64,000 nt of DNA from Fusarium oxysporum f. sp. lycopersici 4287 (GCF_000149955.1 NC_030989.1:3788505-3852504); one strand, 5' to 3'; shown: positions 1 to 13,578, numbered from the stretch's first letter. A program made the numbers and translations. The notes: generated from the sequence alone by a model not told the origin.

Positions 1-621
<621 letters not shown>

Positions 622-1028
622 GGTGGCCAACAAACGACTTTATCGCAGACGTACTGCCATCTCAAGAAGTCAATGGAAAATCAAGTCTTACGATGGGGCG
701 TAGATAGTGACGACGCAGTTCTCATAAGCCCATGTTGTTAGTTAAGAGACATTATAATAATCAAAATTCGAGGCCAGCCCTTCGCAGATCTATAATCTTA
801 GGTGCCTCGTTGCGTTGTGATGCTTCTGAGGGAGCGAATGCTGATAGCACGTGATACTCGCTGACTCAGCAGATTGTGTTTAGGGCAGGTCCAAATGGTG
901 GGGCCCACACCTTGCATTTTTAGTTTTGATATTTCGCGACAACTTCAAGTTTTCTTTTCGATCTACCTGCCTGTTCCTTACTTCCGGCACGCAAACCTCG
1001 AGCCTCTGCCGACTTTCACGACACAAAA
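622..1028. other. intergenic, SEC23 3' end to RPL12 promoter
   Basis: 407 bases between tandem genes. It must hold the SEC23 3' UTR and the RPL12 promoter and leader. The last 120 bases before the RPL12 ATG are pyrimidine-rich, as is common in fungal ribosomal-protein promoters. I could not assign a specific motif. Confidence 0.6.
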
Positions 1029-1735
1029 ATGCGTTCGTCTCACTCCTGAATATCAGGCACGATTTTCCTGCTTACACGATGAACAGCTCCCAAGTTCGAT
1101 CCCAATGAGGTCAAGGTGATGTAGGTAGATTCCAATCGCAGTTCTTGGACACATTGAAGCTGACATATTGTAGCCACCTCCGCGCCACTGGTGGTGAGGT
1201 CGGTGCCTCCTCTGCTCTTGCTCCCAAGATCGGTCCTCTGGGTCTCTCCCCCAAGAAGGTCGGAGAAGACATTGCCAAGGCCACTGGCGACTGGGTATGG
1301 CATTCAATCCCATTGCACATTAGAGTATGCTAACAATTGTGTTCAGAAAGGCTTGCGCGTGACTGTCAAGCTCACCATCCAGAACCGTCAGGCCGCCGTG
1401 TCGGTTGTGCCCACCGCTTCCTCCTTGATCATCAAGGCTCTCAAGGAGCCTCCTCGTGATCGCAAGAAGGAGAAGAACATCAAGCACAACAAGTCTGTCA
1501 GCCTTGACGAGATCATCGAGATCGCCCGCACCATGCGATACAAGTCTTTCGCCAAGGAGCTCTCTGGTACTGTCAAGGAGATTCTCGGAACCGCCTACAG
1601 TGTTGGCTGCCAGGTCGACGGCAAGCCTCCCCAGGCTATTATCGAGGCCATTGACAGCGGAGACATTGACAGTAAGTCATGAACCCTCTGCTTGAAATTT
1701 CTTTACGCTAACATGTGATAGTCCCTGAGGAGTAA
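1029..1735 (+). CDS. RPL12: 60S ribosomal protein L12 (uL11)
   Basis: Large-subunit protein uL11 of the GTPase-associated centre, binding 25S rRNA at the stalk base. Exons: 1029-1032, 1087-1120, 1174-1294, 1347-1671 and 1722-1735, totalling 498 bases and 165 residues, the usual length for eukaryotic L12. The spliced start reads [20 protein letters not shown] and the end IDIPEE, both diagnostic. The first exon is only ATGC; codon 2 is completed by CT after the acceptor CAG at 1084-1086. This microexon is inferred because the conserved MPPKF start has no other ATG in phase. The donor of intron 1 is GTTCGT, weaker than the GTAGGT, GTATGG and GTAAGT donors of the others. Four introns in so short a gene is typical of fungal ribosomal-protein genes. 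Confidence 0.95.
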
Positions 1736-3819
1736 ATGTTTTCTCACGCCCTGTTCAAAAATCCCACCAGTATGAGAAACAAAAAATAGACTCATTGATC
1801 GATGGCAGCATGACAAATCATTTCCGTCCAGTCCTTGTGATATTCTTCGAACTTGTGAACCCTTGACTCACTCTGAAATCTACCATCATGCCCCGTGGTT
1901 TATTTCTATTTTTGTGCAAGGAAGAGAAACCTTGGCCCAATACTCACCGCGACATACTAGCGATAAAGCTCTTGTGGATGTAGCGGTCCATCATCATGGC
2001 CACATGATACAAAAATTCCCGATGTAGAGTTGCAGTACTTTCAATCGAATTTCCTTCTCTTTCTTTCGAGAACATCCTCCTGCTACCCTAGTGGACTGCA
2101 CAAGCTCTCCCTCACGGTATCTCCTCGAATAGGTAGAACAAGGCATTGAGAAATATACCATCTAGCTAAGCTAATCGCAAAGAATTTGAATCGAATCGTA
2201 TTTGTAGTAACCACAAACGTTTTCATGGCATATCATGCATTACATCGTTTCCACCATTGAAAGTGCCAGTTTTCCATGAAGTTCACCAAGGTTCCAATCA
2301 TACATCTTTTGAAGCAGCACAACTTTTCAGTCTGATCTGCTTGCTTACGAGACGATCTCAAGCTCTGCGGAATCTTCAGGGTTGGGAGAAGGACCCAGTT
2401 GAGTTGAATGGATAAAATGCCGAGACTCTATCCACCTGCGGCAAGTATACCAGAGATGTGGTACGATATGCGATATCCTCAATAGTCTTGTCGTATCTGA
2501 GGGTATTCATAGATCATATCACTCGCATCCATGGGCATGGGTGGGATCAGAGGCCCCATTTCCAACGCCTTATGCTGGCATGGATGATGGATGGATCCAA
2601 TGACTGTCAGGACATGCTGCAGCAACCTCATGGCGCAGGGCCCCTGTATGTACATTACATACCTTAGGTACATGACATGCAGCTCAACAAGGAGCAATAC
2701 TGGCTTGGTATGTACTCAATGTTTCAATTTACAAATACTTGACTTGGCCCATACTTCTTTCCGCTCTGCGCCGAGTTGTTTATCTGTGCCAAATACTAAA
2801 TTGACGCAATCTTTATCTGGGGTTCGAGTTGTCGTTGGTTGGGGAAGTGGGCAGTGTAAGCATGAGTGTGGATGGATGGAAGGGAAATGGTCTGTCCGCG
2901 CTTATGGCACAAGCCGGAAGAGGGGCCTCGGGGAGCAAGAAAACTTAGGACCTCTATGCTAAGTGATAAAAATATTTAGGTAGCTTTAGTGTAGATTTAG
3001 GACTCCTTGAGATTAGTTATTTTTATCACTTAGGATAAAGGTCCTAAGTTTTCTTCCCTCACCTTCCATCCATGCCTTGAGGGGCATCACAGGCAAAGTG
3101 CTGTCCAAGTTTGAGGTGAGGTGCCTTTGTGACTCCGTCTCTCCCGCCCCAATGTGGGACGCCCTGCCCCCCCCCCGCCGTCACAGGTTCTCCACTAACC
3201 ACCTTGCTCCATTGAACCTGGCGCTAACTGCCTGTCGAGCAACAAACGTGCCCATACTTACCTAACCTAGTACCTCCACTACCGATACAGCTCTCTTGTC
3301 AACTGCTTGTTCTGCTTGTATTGACCTGAAAGCCTCCTTCAGCATTCGCTTGGCCGATATCTAGGGATCTGGGGCTGTCATCAGACTCTGATTCCCTGTC
3401 ACTGCAAACAGAAACTCTTTTGTGAGACGATGAACGCGATAGTGATTTCCCGTGCGACTTGATATTCGGTCCCTCTGCGATATAATCGATAGACACTGCT
3501 TTACAGAGTCGCCTAGAAACGCCTGACCCTCTCTCTTTCTCTTACTCACCAACCCAAAGGCCATTCTGCTGGCTTCAAGACAGCGCAAGGCTCTCTCGCA
3601 ACAGCTTTAAGTTTCTGGCTCTCTGGTGTGTCGCTGGCGCTACACTCGCCTTCCTAACTCGCCCAGATGCTTGTCAGCAATCAACTCGACACTTCAATAT
3701 CAAGCGCAGCCGCCAGCCATGCCCTTTAACCAACAGGCCATGACATACAGATTTCCATCAGTGTCTTTTGTCCTGCGTTTTCAGCCAGTTTTGTTTCCTC
3801 GCCAATATACCCCGTTGTC
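1736..3819. other. intergenic, RPL12 to OGT-like gene
   Basis: About 2.1 kb with no supportable gene. It contains the RPL12 3' UTR, a long inverted repeat (2937-3055, listed separately), a run of C near 3167-3177, and the leader of the downstream glycosyltransferase gene. In the last 100 bases an ORF with ATGs at 3719 and 3740 (stop 3854-3856) overlaps the glycosyltransferase start in another frame and could act as an upstream ORF. Confidence 0.6.
2937..3055. repeat. 119-bp hairpin with 38-bp inverted arms, MITE-like
   Basis: The left arm at 2937-2974 and right arm at 3018-3055 are reverse complements at 36 of 38 positions, separated by a 43-base loop. The arms carry the cores CTTAGGACCT and CTAAGTGATAAAAATA. 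A second 12-base complementary pair lies outside (2872-2883 and 3062-3073), suggesting an older, longer palindrome with about 50 bases added on the left. No ORF is inside. The form fits a miniature inverted-repeat element, but I could not define target-site duplications and do not recognise a named family. It does not look like the mimp family, whose ends differ. Confidence 0.6.
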
Positions 3820-6800
3820 ATGTTACCTCTCCTTCAAATGTCCCCTCACGCGGTGACGCCGCCGCAGTCGAATCTCGATACCCTCTCAACGTTCCCAAAT
3901 AACGACGCCGCCACTTTCAACGACCATCACCCTCGCAATGTCCCAGCGCCGTATCAGCAGCCATTCGCGATTCGCACCTCTCGACCTCACCGGCACACTA
4001 TCCCGTACGGCTCAGCTCTTTATCCGCCACGCCAAGAGCATCATTTACGACGAAAGACACCAAACGGTACTGTCGATGCCGGATATGACGGCTCGCCGTC
4101 GTTGTTCTCGCATGGTCCCCCGCCTTCAAAACATTTAGTTCTACCTCGATCAGCGACTGCTACGGCATTTCCCCTGACGGGCCCTCCAATACGCCAATCT
4201 CATTACAACGGGGGCATCGACTACCGCCGTCCATCTTCAGTCGGCAATACAGGTCTCAGCGATGACCTGCAGGCCCGTCCTGGATCTTCCACTTGGGCTT
4301 ATGGGAGCGATACGGCATTACATCATGGTGCACTTCCCACTAATCATTATGGCCTTCATCAAGCCGAAGGCCAATACATTCCTCAAGGCCAGCCTGAAGC
4401 GCCGGGGGTATTCCCTAATCTTTACCAACCAATAATACGAGCTCACGAGTACAATGTCAGGGCATTTTGCCCACCCCCTATAGTCATGAACGAATCGCTG
4501 CCTTTTGGTCAGCCAGGCATGCATACTCCATGGAACTATCATGGCCGACCTGGCCTTGTCTCAGCAAGGCACGTTCAGCCGCAGGACTTGCGCTCTTTCC
4601 AGCAGCATTGTGGTTCTGATCTCGCACGTCGTTCTTCCTTTGCTTCAGGTTTTGACTCGGAAACTCAGCATCATCCTGGATTCGATTCGGGCATGTACAC
4701 ACAGTCATATCTTCGGCCACCTCATATGAGCAGTCAACAAGGTTTCAGAGAGAAAGTATTGTTACAGGCGCACAGGGTCTACGTTGATCTGCTGGCGTAC
4801 GCACAAACTATCCGGAAACCGCAGACTTCCAAAGGAGCAGCAGGCCACAACACGTCCCCCAGGCTTCTTGTTTACCCTAAACCTCCGAAACCGTCCTTGA
4901 GAATATCTGAAGCCGCACTTGGACAAGATACTACATTATTCAAGAGCTCCTCTGAGAATGATTCGTACCAAGACTTCCAGTCAAGGGGACATGTCGTACC
5001 CTACTTTCAGGGGCCGTATAACAGTTATTCCTCCACGGGTAATTCAACACTTTTCGCGGCAGCAAAGTCTATTTTAGATATGCTCAGCAGTCTTTGCGAA
5101 CAGAGTACCTGGAGCTGGATCGATGGGATAATGCTAGGGGGATGTTTGCACTATGGTCTAGATCAATATCAAGAGGCATTGGAATGGTTCTCGAGAATTA
5201 CCGCCCTTGACTCGAGGTAAAACTCTTCTCCCACGTGAACTGTCAAGTGGCTGTTCATTGTTCTGACTCTTTCGCAGTCATGTCGAGGCAATTACGAATA
5301 AAGCCGCCACTCTTTACTGTCTCGGCCGCCAAGACGAGGCCGAGAAACACTGGATCAGAGCTGTGGAAGTGCAGCCTAGTTACTTAGAAGCTGTTGAACA
5401 TCTTGTTGGACTTCTTTACAAAAAGCGCAGCAAAGAGGCCGTCGAGATCATCGACCACGTTCAACGCGCTCTAAGGGTATCGCCGGTATGTAACCCATTA
5501 GAAATGATTGGCAGTAGCCAGCATGCTATTTACTATAGGCCTTGGCAGGGTGCATAGCGCCTGTATTGTGGGAATACTGACATGAAACAGGCACAGAATC
5601 AGCAAGCCGGACCTCACGACCAACTAGTGAAACCTCCTGGTTTCGCATCCAGTGGCTATGCTATTCATGGGAAAGAGAATGGGCGTGTTCTAGCTCTCAT
5701 ACATGCAAAGGGAACCATGCTATACAGTCTTAAAGATGTAAACAGAGCATCAGAGGCTTTTGAAGAGGCCGTGTTGATCAGCGTAGGTCGCCAAATGACT
5801 AGTATACAGGATCTCGTTCGTCGAATCCAGGCTGCCTTATCGCCAACAGAAACTCCAGTCTCGCATAGGAACGCTAGGCACGGTACTCGGCCCTTATTAC
5901 TCCCTCCTGAACGGGCTCGTCATACTGCACAGCTCGTCTTCGGTGGCACCGGTTCTCTACCGGGACTGCAGCATGTGGCTGAAGGCTCAACCAAGCGAGC
6001 TGCTGTGCAGACTACGAGCAATTCGCTGTTATCGTTGGCTAAGATATTCCAAGATTCCTTGTCAAGCGGGCAAGGACTCCCGAACATTCTGCGACGCCCT
6101 TCTGGGGTCGAAGATATCCTGGCCCTTTACTATCTATCGCTTTCCCTTCAGGAAAGCCCTTCCACGGCTAACAATGTCGGCATTCTCCTCGCCGGTGTTC
6201 AACAGATAGCATCAAATCCCCCAACCCCGAATGTTGATGTGCCTGCCCATTCGAGCATTCCCGGCATTGTGCCAGGCAGCGGTCTGGCTTTGGCTTTGGC
6301 GTACTATCACTATGGCCTACGCCTGGATCCCAAGCATGTCCATTTACACACCAACTTGGGAAGTCTGCTCAAGGACATTGGACAGTTGGATCTTGCGATA
6401 CAAATGTATGAACAGGCCGTGGCGTGCGATGGGACTTTTGATATCGCCTTGACAAACCTCGCCAATGCTGTCAAGGACAGGGGACGCATCAACGATGCAA
6501 TAACGTATTACAAACGCGCTGTGAGCTCCAACCCCGAATTTGCCGAAGCCGTATGTGGTCTTTCTACAGCTCTCAACTCTGTTTGTGACTGGAGAGGTCG
6601 CGGTGGGGTCATCCTGAAGGCCGGGAAATATGATCGATGGCACGTTGATGACAAAGGTCTGCTCATTGATGCCCGTTCTTTCGGGCATGACAGCGGCCTC
6701 GTCAAGCGTGTCGTACGAATTATCAATCGCCAGTTGAGTGACGCATCACATTGGGGTCAGGGGGTTCTCGATGAGAAGAAAATCGCCTCATTTGCGCGGC

Positions 6801-8599
6801 AGATTAAGGACCTGGGCCTGGTCACATCGTTCGACCCTGAGCAAGCTCTTAGGGGATGGAGCAACAAACCATGGGAGGGCTCCCGCGTGATACGTTTGAT
6901 AGAGCGTGTAGCTCGTGCAACGCAATGGAAATGGTATCAGGATCAGCACGTCTCTGGCAGTCAAGCACATATCCAGTACACTCGGCTTCGATTACCCAGC
7001 GGACTCAGCGTTCCTTCAGCACCAACCGTCCTACCCTTCCACACTTTCACATGCCCCCTATCAGCAAAGGACATTCGAGTAATTTCACAGCGCAATGGCA
7101 TTCGAATATCTTGTTCAACACTACGGTTGCCATGGCTCCCTTCCACAGTCTATCCCCCACCGCCTCCCCCTAACCCGAACCTTAACATAGGATACGTATC
7201 GTCGGACTTTAACAATCACCCCCTGGCTCACCTGTAAGATCCCCCGTCTCTTGAGTGTGTTTCCGAGTCTCTAATAGCGCGTGAATCGAAATTTAGGATG
7301 CAATCAGTATTTGGATTCCACAATCCCAGTCGGGCACGCGCCATTTGCTATGCTATAACTGCAAGCGACCGATCTGTCCACCGACAGCAGATCGAAAGAG
7401 AGGCTCCTGTTTTTCGTGACGTCAGCAGCTGGCCCGCAGACAAACTGTTAGAACAAATCATCAAGGACGAGATTCATATACTTGTCAACCTCAACGGCTA
7501 TACAAGAGGGGCACGCAACGAAATTTTTGCTGCACGACCTGCACCGGTCCAGATGTCTTTCATGGGCTTTGCCGGGACTCTGGGTGCTGAGTGGTGCGAT
7601 TACATTCTGGCCGATAGCACAGCCATTCCACCAGAGACCCTACGGCCCTGGCGTGGAAACTTCAAGATCACCGATGTTTTCAAGGACGATACGGAGGGCG
7701 AGGAGGAGGACTGGATGTACTCGGAAAATATCATATATTGCCGAGATACTTTCTTCTGTTGCGATCATGCTCAGTCATGCGATGCGAGTGAACGATCGGT
7801 TACTTGGGAACAAGAGCAGAGGCGTCGCTGGAAGATGCGAAAGGAGCTTTTTCCTGCTTTGAGTGATGACACTATCATCATGGGCAATTTCAATCAGTTA
7901 TACAAGGTACGTCCGTCGCTCATTCAGCTCTTTACCGGAGTTTCACTGACTGACCTCGACCAGATCGAGCCTACAACCTTTAGAACATGGCTAAGAATCC
8001 TGGCACAGGTGCCAAAGGCAGTGATATGGCTACTTCGGTTTCCGGAGCTCGGGGAAGCCAATCTGCGGCGAACTGCTAAGGCCTGGGCTGGTGAAGAAGT
8101 GGCCAGTCGTCTGATCTTCACAGATGTTGCGCCAAAGAGTCAGCATATCTCGAGGGCTCGTGTGTGTGACCTGTTTCTCGACACCCCTGAGTGCAACGCC
8201 CATACAACAGCGGCAGATGTTCTCTGGTCAAGCACACCCCTACTCACGCTTCCTCGATACCCATACAAGATGTGCTCTCGCATGGCCGCATCAATCTTGA
8301 AGGGCGCTCTACCTAAATCAAACGAAGGCCAAGAGGCTGCAGCAGAACTGATTGCCGCGAGTGAAGAAGAATACGAGCAACGCGCGGTTGAACTCGCCAC
8401 CGGCCTCAGCTACACCATGTCAGCGGACGGCTATGGTCAGGGTGATGGCCGCTTGGCAGATATACGCAAGTTGTTGTGGGAAAGCAAATGGCACTGCGGG
8501 CTCTTCGACACGAAGCGTTGGGTGAATGACGTTGAAACAGCCTATGAGCAAGCGTGGCAACGATGGGTTGCTGGCGAAGGCGGCGACATTTATTTATGA
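3820..8599 (+). CDS. O-GlcNAc transferase-like glycosyltransferase (GT41) with TPRs
   Basis: Predicted cytosolic/nuclear UDP-GlcNAc:protein Ser/Thr transferase of family GT41. Exons: 3820-5216, 5278-5485, 5591-7233, 7297-7906 and 7964-8599; 4,494 bases, 1,497 residues. Residues 1 to about 420 are low-complexity, rich in Pro, His, Ser and Gln. TPR-like helices occupy about 430-535 and clear TPRs about 770-870 (YYHYGLRLDPKHVHLHTNLG). The split catalytic region begins with HPLAHLMQS (about 1078; HPTSHLMQ in animal OGT), continues through NFNQLYKIEP (the Lys corresponds to human K842), and has the UDP-contacting NAHTTAADVLW motif. The 57-base intron at 7907-7963 keeps the frame if unspliced, so retention would insert 19 residues just after that Lys. 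A second in-frame ATG at 3838 is an alternative start. Substrates are unknown. Confidence 0.88.
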
Positions 8600-10039
8600 A
8601 TGGACGAGGAGCGAGGCAACTCACAGTGTTGGCGGATATTGGACGGAAAGGTATATATACATACTCGAGGATCTGACAAAGGTCAAGGGTATTGAATGTG
8701 TAAATGAGGCGTATGGGTAAGCCGGAACATGCTATTGAGGTATATCTCAGGATGGCGTTGGGGGGATGTTTTCCTTGCTATTTTGACGTCGCAGATGGGT
8801 AGTTCTCTCTCATTCGCAGCAAACGGGGTTTGAGTTCCGGACATATCCTCTGGGAGTACCAGTTCATCGAGTCGATGCATTACCATCTCCTGACAGACAG
8901 ACAGGTCGACAATTACACTAATCCACTATATATTTGTAGAATCGCAAGAAACATGGGGGAGAATGGCACTTTATATTGTGTCTTCGTTATTCACCGCGCT
9001 CCAATAAAAAGAACCCTTACGATGACATTACTGTGTTCTGTCAAGAAGAAGCAGCTAAATGGAAGCATCCATCCAGGGTAGACAAATACTTTGCGTGGTG
9101 TAGGGTGGGTGGGTTGACATGCATGATAATAAGGGATGGATGGATGGCGCTTGAAAAGTTGAAAAGACTCCGGATGCGGCTGGTTCTGGAGCAGATCATC
9201 CGCAAGAGGAAAATGATGTGACCATATCCCCAGCTGAGGTCAGGGTAAGCAGCAGGGAGCTGGACAACAAGACAGGGGAAAGGAATGGTTTCATTGGGTG
9301 ATGCAGACGTCAACTGAGAAGCCAGCTGAGCCGAGCTGAAAAGCCGTTGTCTGTTTCGCTTGGCGCGATCCAAGAAGGGTTTGGACGCTGAAGGGAGGCC
9401 TGACGCCACAACGTTTTTCGTTTTTAGTGGCCGGTGTCGAATGGAGCTTGGATTAGGGGCTCCATCAACGTCCGGGCGGGGATAGACTGACTATTGCCAA
9501 TATCGTCATCTGCCCATCGGAGCCTCCCTCATTCGGTCAAGAGGTAGGTCATTCATGGAATATTTAAAGTAGCATTCACCAAAGGGCAGCTCCTGTTGCT
9601 TTGCTAGCTAGGCCATGGTGAAGGCTTGTTCTACATACAGCACAGCACATAATACGGAACAGGTACTGTAGATAGATGCCAAAGGAGGCTGCAGAGTGCA
9701 CCAGCGCATTGTGGATTCAATAGTGACAGCCGTGATGTAACCATACCTTGATTGACATGAAGATCCTTTCACGCAGAGCCCAAGCTGGCGGGCCCCAATG
9801 GGCCTATCTGCCTCTGCTCGCAAGAATAGTATGTACTAAACGCAGTCCAGGAGCTCTCAGCCAGTCAAGACGTATTATGCCTCCAGGATCTCTCCCATGC
9901 GTATAGTATGACCATGGCCATGGCATGTGTTGTCTGTGAGTGATCCAACGCGTGGTCTGATCTGATCTCGGCAGACGCCTTGGCCCTGGACAATCTTTTC
10001 ATTTAGATTTTAGACGAGCCCGCTTGCCCGCCCGTTTTT

Positions 10040-10059
10040 GTTTCGTTTCGTTTCGTTTC
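10040..10059. repeat. (GTTTC)4 microsatellite
   Basis: Four perfect copies of GTTTC in the flbD upstream desert. No function can be assigned. Confidence 0.85.
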
Positions 10060-10427
10060 CAATGGGAGAATGGTTGGTGCAAACTGCAGCGTCGCTATGA
10101 CCCCATCGTCCTTTACCCAACCCCTGCTCGTTCAGACCTGGGCGCGTTAGCATTCTCCGCACCTGATCAAACGTGGACGAACGGGCTGTAACGCACATTA
10201 GTTAGGGAGAAGTTAATTAGAACAAAGAACTAACTAGAGGACTAGTAGAGGAACAAGATGATGACCGTGACGGGCCAGGGTCTAGATATTATTCGGTTGT
10301 CCAGGAAAGTGCCCATCCATCCATCGATCACTCTGCATTTGGATGCAGCAATCTTATTTTCCCATCCATTGCAACGGTAGTCGGACAGTCGAGTCAGGGC
10401 TTGGAAGGTCACCGCCGCTTTCTTATG

Positions 10428-10448
10428 TGGTCTGGTCTGGTCTGGTCT
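10428..10448. repeat. (TGGTC)4 microsatellite
   Basis: Four tandem TGGTC units in the flbD upstream region. Confidence 0.85.
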
Positions 10449-12813
10449 CGTCTTGACTGGGTTGGGTTGGGATTAACGAAATCAGGGATGGAAATCTCGC
10501 ACTCGTCCGTCCTTGATTGAGTCTGAGTAATGCTTGTGTAATGTCCTGTTCAAGAGTAAGTGAGAAAGTTGATGGACTGCCGTGTATTACGGGCAAGCCT
10601 GCGCATTTTCGAAAGTATATACACTCATCAGTCGAGAGGGTTTATCTAGTAGGGTTTGTTACTGAGTGAAGCAAGACACTCAGAATGGTTTATCTTTTTG
10701 GGCCGAACAGGTTCGGAGGTGCACTGCCAAAAATCAAAAGGTCCGCCCGAGGGACAATCAAACAGATTACCTACCTTACAAAGAAGCCCGAGCAGAAGAT
10801 CGGCCGGTAGGTACAGTAGTCTTGGTAGCGCACCTTTGACCCTGCTGACTACACATGGCATTGGATCCGTCTGTTAGTCCGAAGATCCCAACCAAAGGGT
10901 TGTAGCGTGGCAGTACGTAGCTAGACCTGCACTGTAGCATTGGGTTTGGCATTGACAGTAGCCACCCGTTGGCGATGATCGCCCTGCTTCATATCCTGGT
11001 CCTGGCCGCCCAAGACTCCGCTGGCCGTCAATGCACAGGACGAACAGGCCCACAGCGCACACGCTGGTAGCGATGGTGACGGTGAAGTATGTGACCCTGG
11101 CTCTGAAACGACTCAGTGGTGGAATCTCAATCAGTAAGGTAGTCAATCGATCAATCCATGTTCCTAGTATCCGTATCCGTAGTAGACAGAGACTATCTAT
11201 TCCCAGTGACCGTCATATTCAACAACCTGATAATGTCATACAGCAAGCATTATTCAGTCTATCAGTAAACTATCGTAACTTGCCTGTCTGCATACAAACA
11301 CGAAGCGGTTGAACCGAGAGAAGCAGGTAGGCCGATAAATATACAGTAATGGACCAGAAGGGCAGGTTTCCCCCCCTTCTGGTATCATTCGTATAGACAC
11401 AGCACTCGAATCAATAAGGAATTATTCCGATCTACCTCTATCCACTTCAAAGTCCCCCTAGATGACAACTGAGCTGTCACTCATGCAGACCCAACAACAG
11501 AAGCTTGAATGACTGACTGCCTGTGGGATGTGAACCCGGACTAATGGATGACAATATCATACAAGCCAGCGGCGTTGAACTTGAAGGTGTATCAAACTCT
11601 AACAGACGAGTGACTTACCAGATGCGACAGTCACAGGCTGAAATCGAGGGCACACTACAGTGGCTTAGTAGACGGTAAGGTCCGAGTGAGTTGGGCCGAG
11701 GGCAGACCTCTGGGCGGCTGCCGATATCTGTCGATACTCTGTAGAGCAGAGCAGAGTAGCCAACAATAACCTCCACTGTCTTGACAACTGCCCAGTGGAC
11801 GAAGACGGTGCCGAGCTGATACGCTGAGCCCGTCGGGCTTGTACGATGTAAGTCGTCGCCCACTTACGCAACCAACAGCCAGCGTTATGTTAATCGGCTG
11901 AACAGTACCGCCGTCCTGTAGGAATATTTGACACCTCTTTGGATCCAGTGGGATCAGGTGAGGGGGAACTCATCCAATGAACGAAGCGAAGGGCATGATA
12001 ACAAGGACAGTTGAGTTCGTTTACCAGTGAACGGTGGAGCAAGCCGTCGAGTTGTAGGGTTTTTGGAAACGACTGCGGCAACAAAGCCCAAACTGCTTAC
12101 TGGTAAATAAAACAGCTGCCTGGAGAGAGTCAAACTCAAGCACCTTATCGCGCCGACTAACAGTGGCAGGTGTTTTGGCACAAGGTAGCCATGGCTGTAG
12201 TTCTCACCAACAAAAAAGAATGGCTTGTCTTCTGCGTGATCAACAATACTGCAAACAACGTAGTGGCTCTGGACCTTATTTTCCATTCCACGATGGTGAT
12301 ATGGGTCCGCACAAGCAAGTAAGTCCTTAGCAGATCTTGATCTGATTTGCAATCAGGAACTCGTCAGAAACAACCGCTTCCAGCCCAGACCAAAAGCCTT
12401 TTCAAGTCAGGAACTACACAGTAGCTTCAACAAGGCAGCCCCGAGAGGATAGTTCCAGGGCGCCCAAGGTGAGTGTGAGTGACATGAGAACAGCCTAGGG
12501 CTTGAGGCACTGCTCTACAAGAGATGAGTCAAGCGGGAGCGTGAATTCTGTCAAAGGCTTGCTTCCAAATGTTTATTTCCTTGATTCTGCTTCGCTCAAC
12601 GAACACATGTTTCAAATGATGAACTTTATTAGACATACAGTCTTTCACTTTGGGACCTCGATTAGATCACCAGCTCGTGTGCGTGTTGTTGATAGCTGCA
12701 AGCATTCTTTCTGAGTACTGACTGTACTTGGGGTTGGTTAATGATCTAGCTACGGACGGAGTTAATCGCATCCGGTCAACGTTCAGCCAACCAACGAACC
12801 GCCTCCGCAAAGT

Positions 12814-12841
12814 TAGTAGAGTAGAGTAGAGTAGAGTAGAG
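12814..12841. repeat. (GAGTA)n microsatellite
   Basis: About five tandem TAGAG/GAGTA units 770 bases upstream of the flbD ATG. Confidence 0.85.
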
Positions 12842-13334
12842 CAAGTGGAGAGTTGCCCTTCCGTTGCCGCTATGAGAAGTCCTGTCAGTCAGTCGCTGAG
12901 TGAGAGTGTGTCGCTTTGACAGCAGCCCAGCGGGTCAAGACGCTTAACCAATCCCGTCACGATGCTTACCTTCACCCCACCCCATGCTCTCCTTCGGATG
13001 CTTTACACCCTGCAAACAACCTTTTCCGCTCCATTCACGCCCCAAAAGTGATTTGAGATAAACCAGATTTACGCCCCCCCTGGCTAAGAGCGCCATAGCC
13101 CCCAAGTCGAACTCGACAGCGGACATCCTGGTGGCAGATCAACAAAGTTACTTTACTGTAGTTTGTTGACCCATAACTCGGCCACTCCAGCACGTACCTG
13201 TTCTGTTTTCCTGGGCTTGTTCGGTTCTTTTATCCTTCACCCCCCTCCCCCCCGGGCCTTGTCCTTGTTGGTGTCACGACTTTACTTTGCCTTGCCTTAC
13301 ACCTCTTCCCCATACATTAACTTACATAGGCTTC

Positions 13335-13397
13335 ATGCCTTCCTTCCGCCCCATCCTTTTCTCACGGATATTTTATCACCTTCCTCCCTCCTTCTAA
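13335..13397 (+). other. possible 20-codon upstream ORF in flbD leader
   Basis: An ATG at 13335 followed by 19 sense codons and TAA at 13395-13397, ending 215 bases before the flbD ATG. It is the only ATG I see in the CT-rich stretch from about 13195 to the flbD start, so it would be the first start codon if transcription begins upstream of it. The transcription start is not known from sequence, so a regulatory role is inference. Confidence 0.35.
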
Positions 13398-13547
13398 ATC
13401 AACTTCTATCTCTTCCCCTGAGCATCATCTCTCTCCATCTCATCACCATCATCATCCAAACTAATCCCAACACCCGACAACAACTAATACATCGCACCAA
13501 GTTTCAATAATATCACTTGAAACATCGTCCCCAAGAGGCACCTTCAT

Positions 13548-13578
<31 letters not shown>

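Noticed and set aside
10874..11146. Minus-strand ORF with a hydrophobic segment and several Cys, like a small secreted protein
   Set aside because: It starts with TTG, the hydrophobic stretch is not N-terminal, and no upstream ATG exon was found.
11954..12352. 132-codon minus-strand ORF in the flbD upstream desert
   Set aside because: It starts with a TTG codon, has no in-frame upstream ATG exon with convincing splice sites, and resembles no family.
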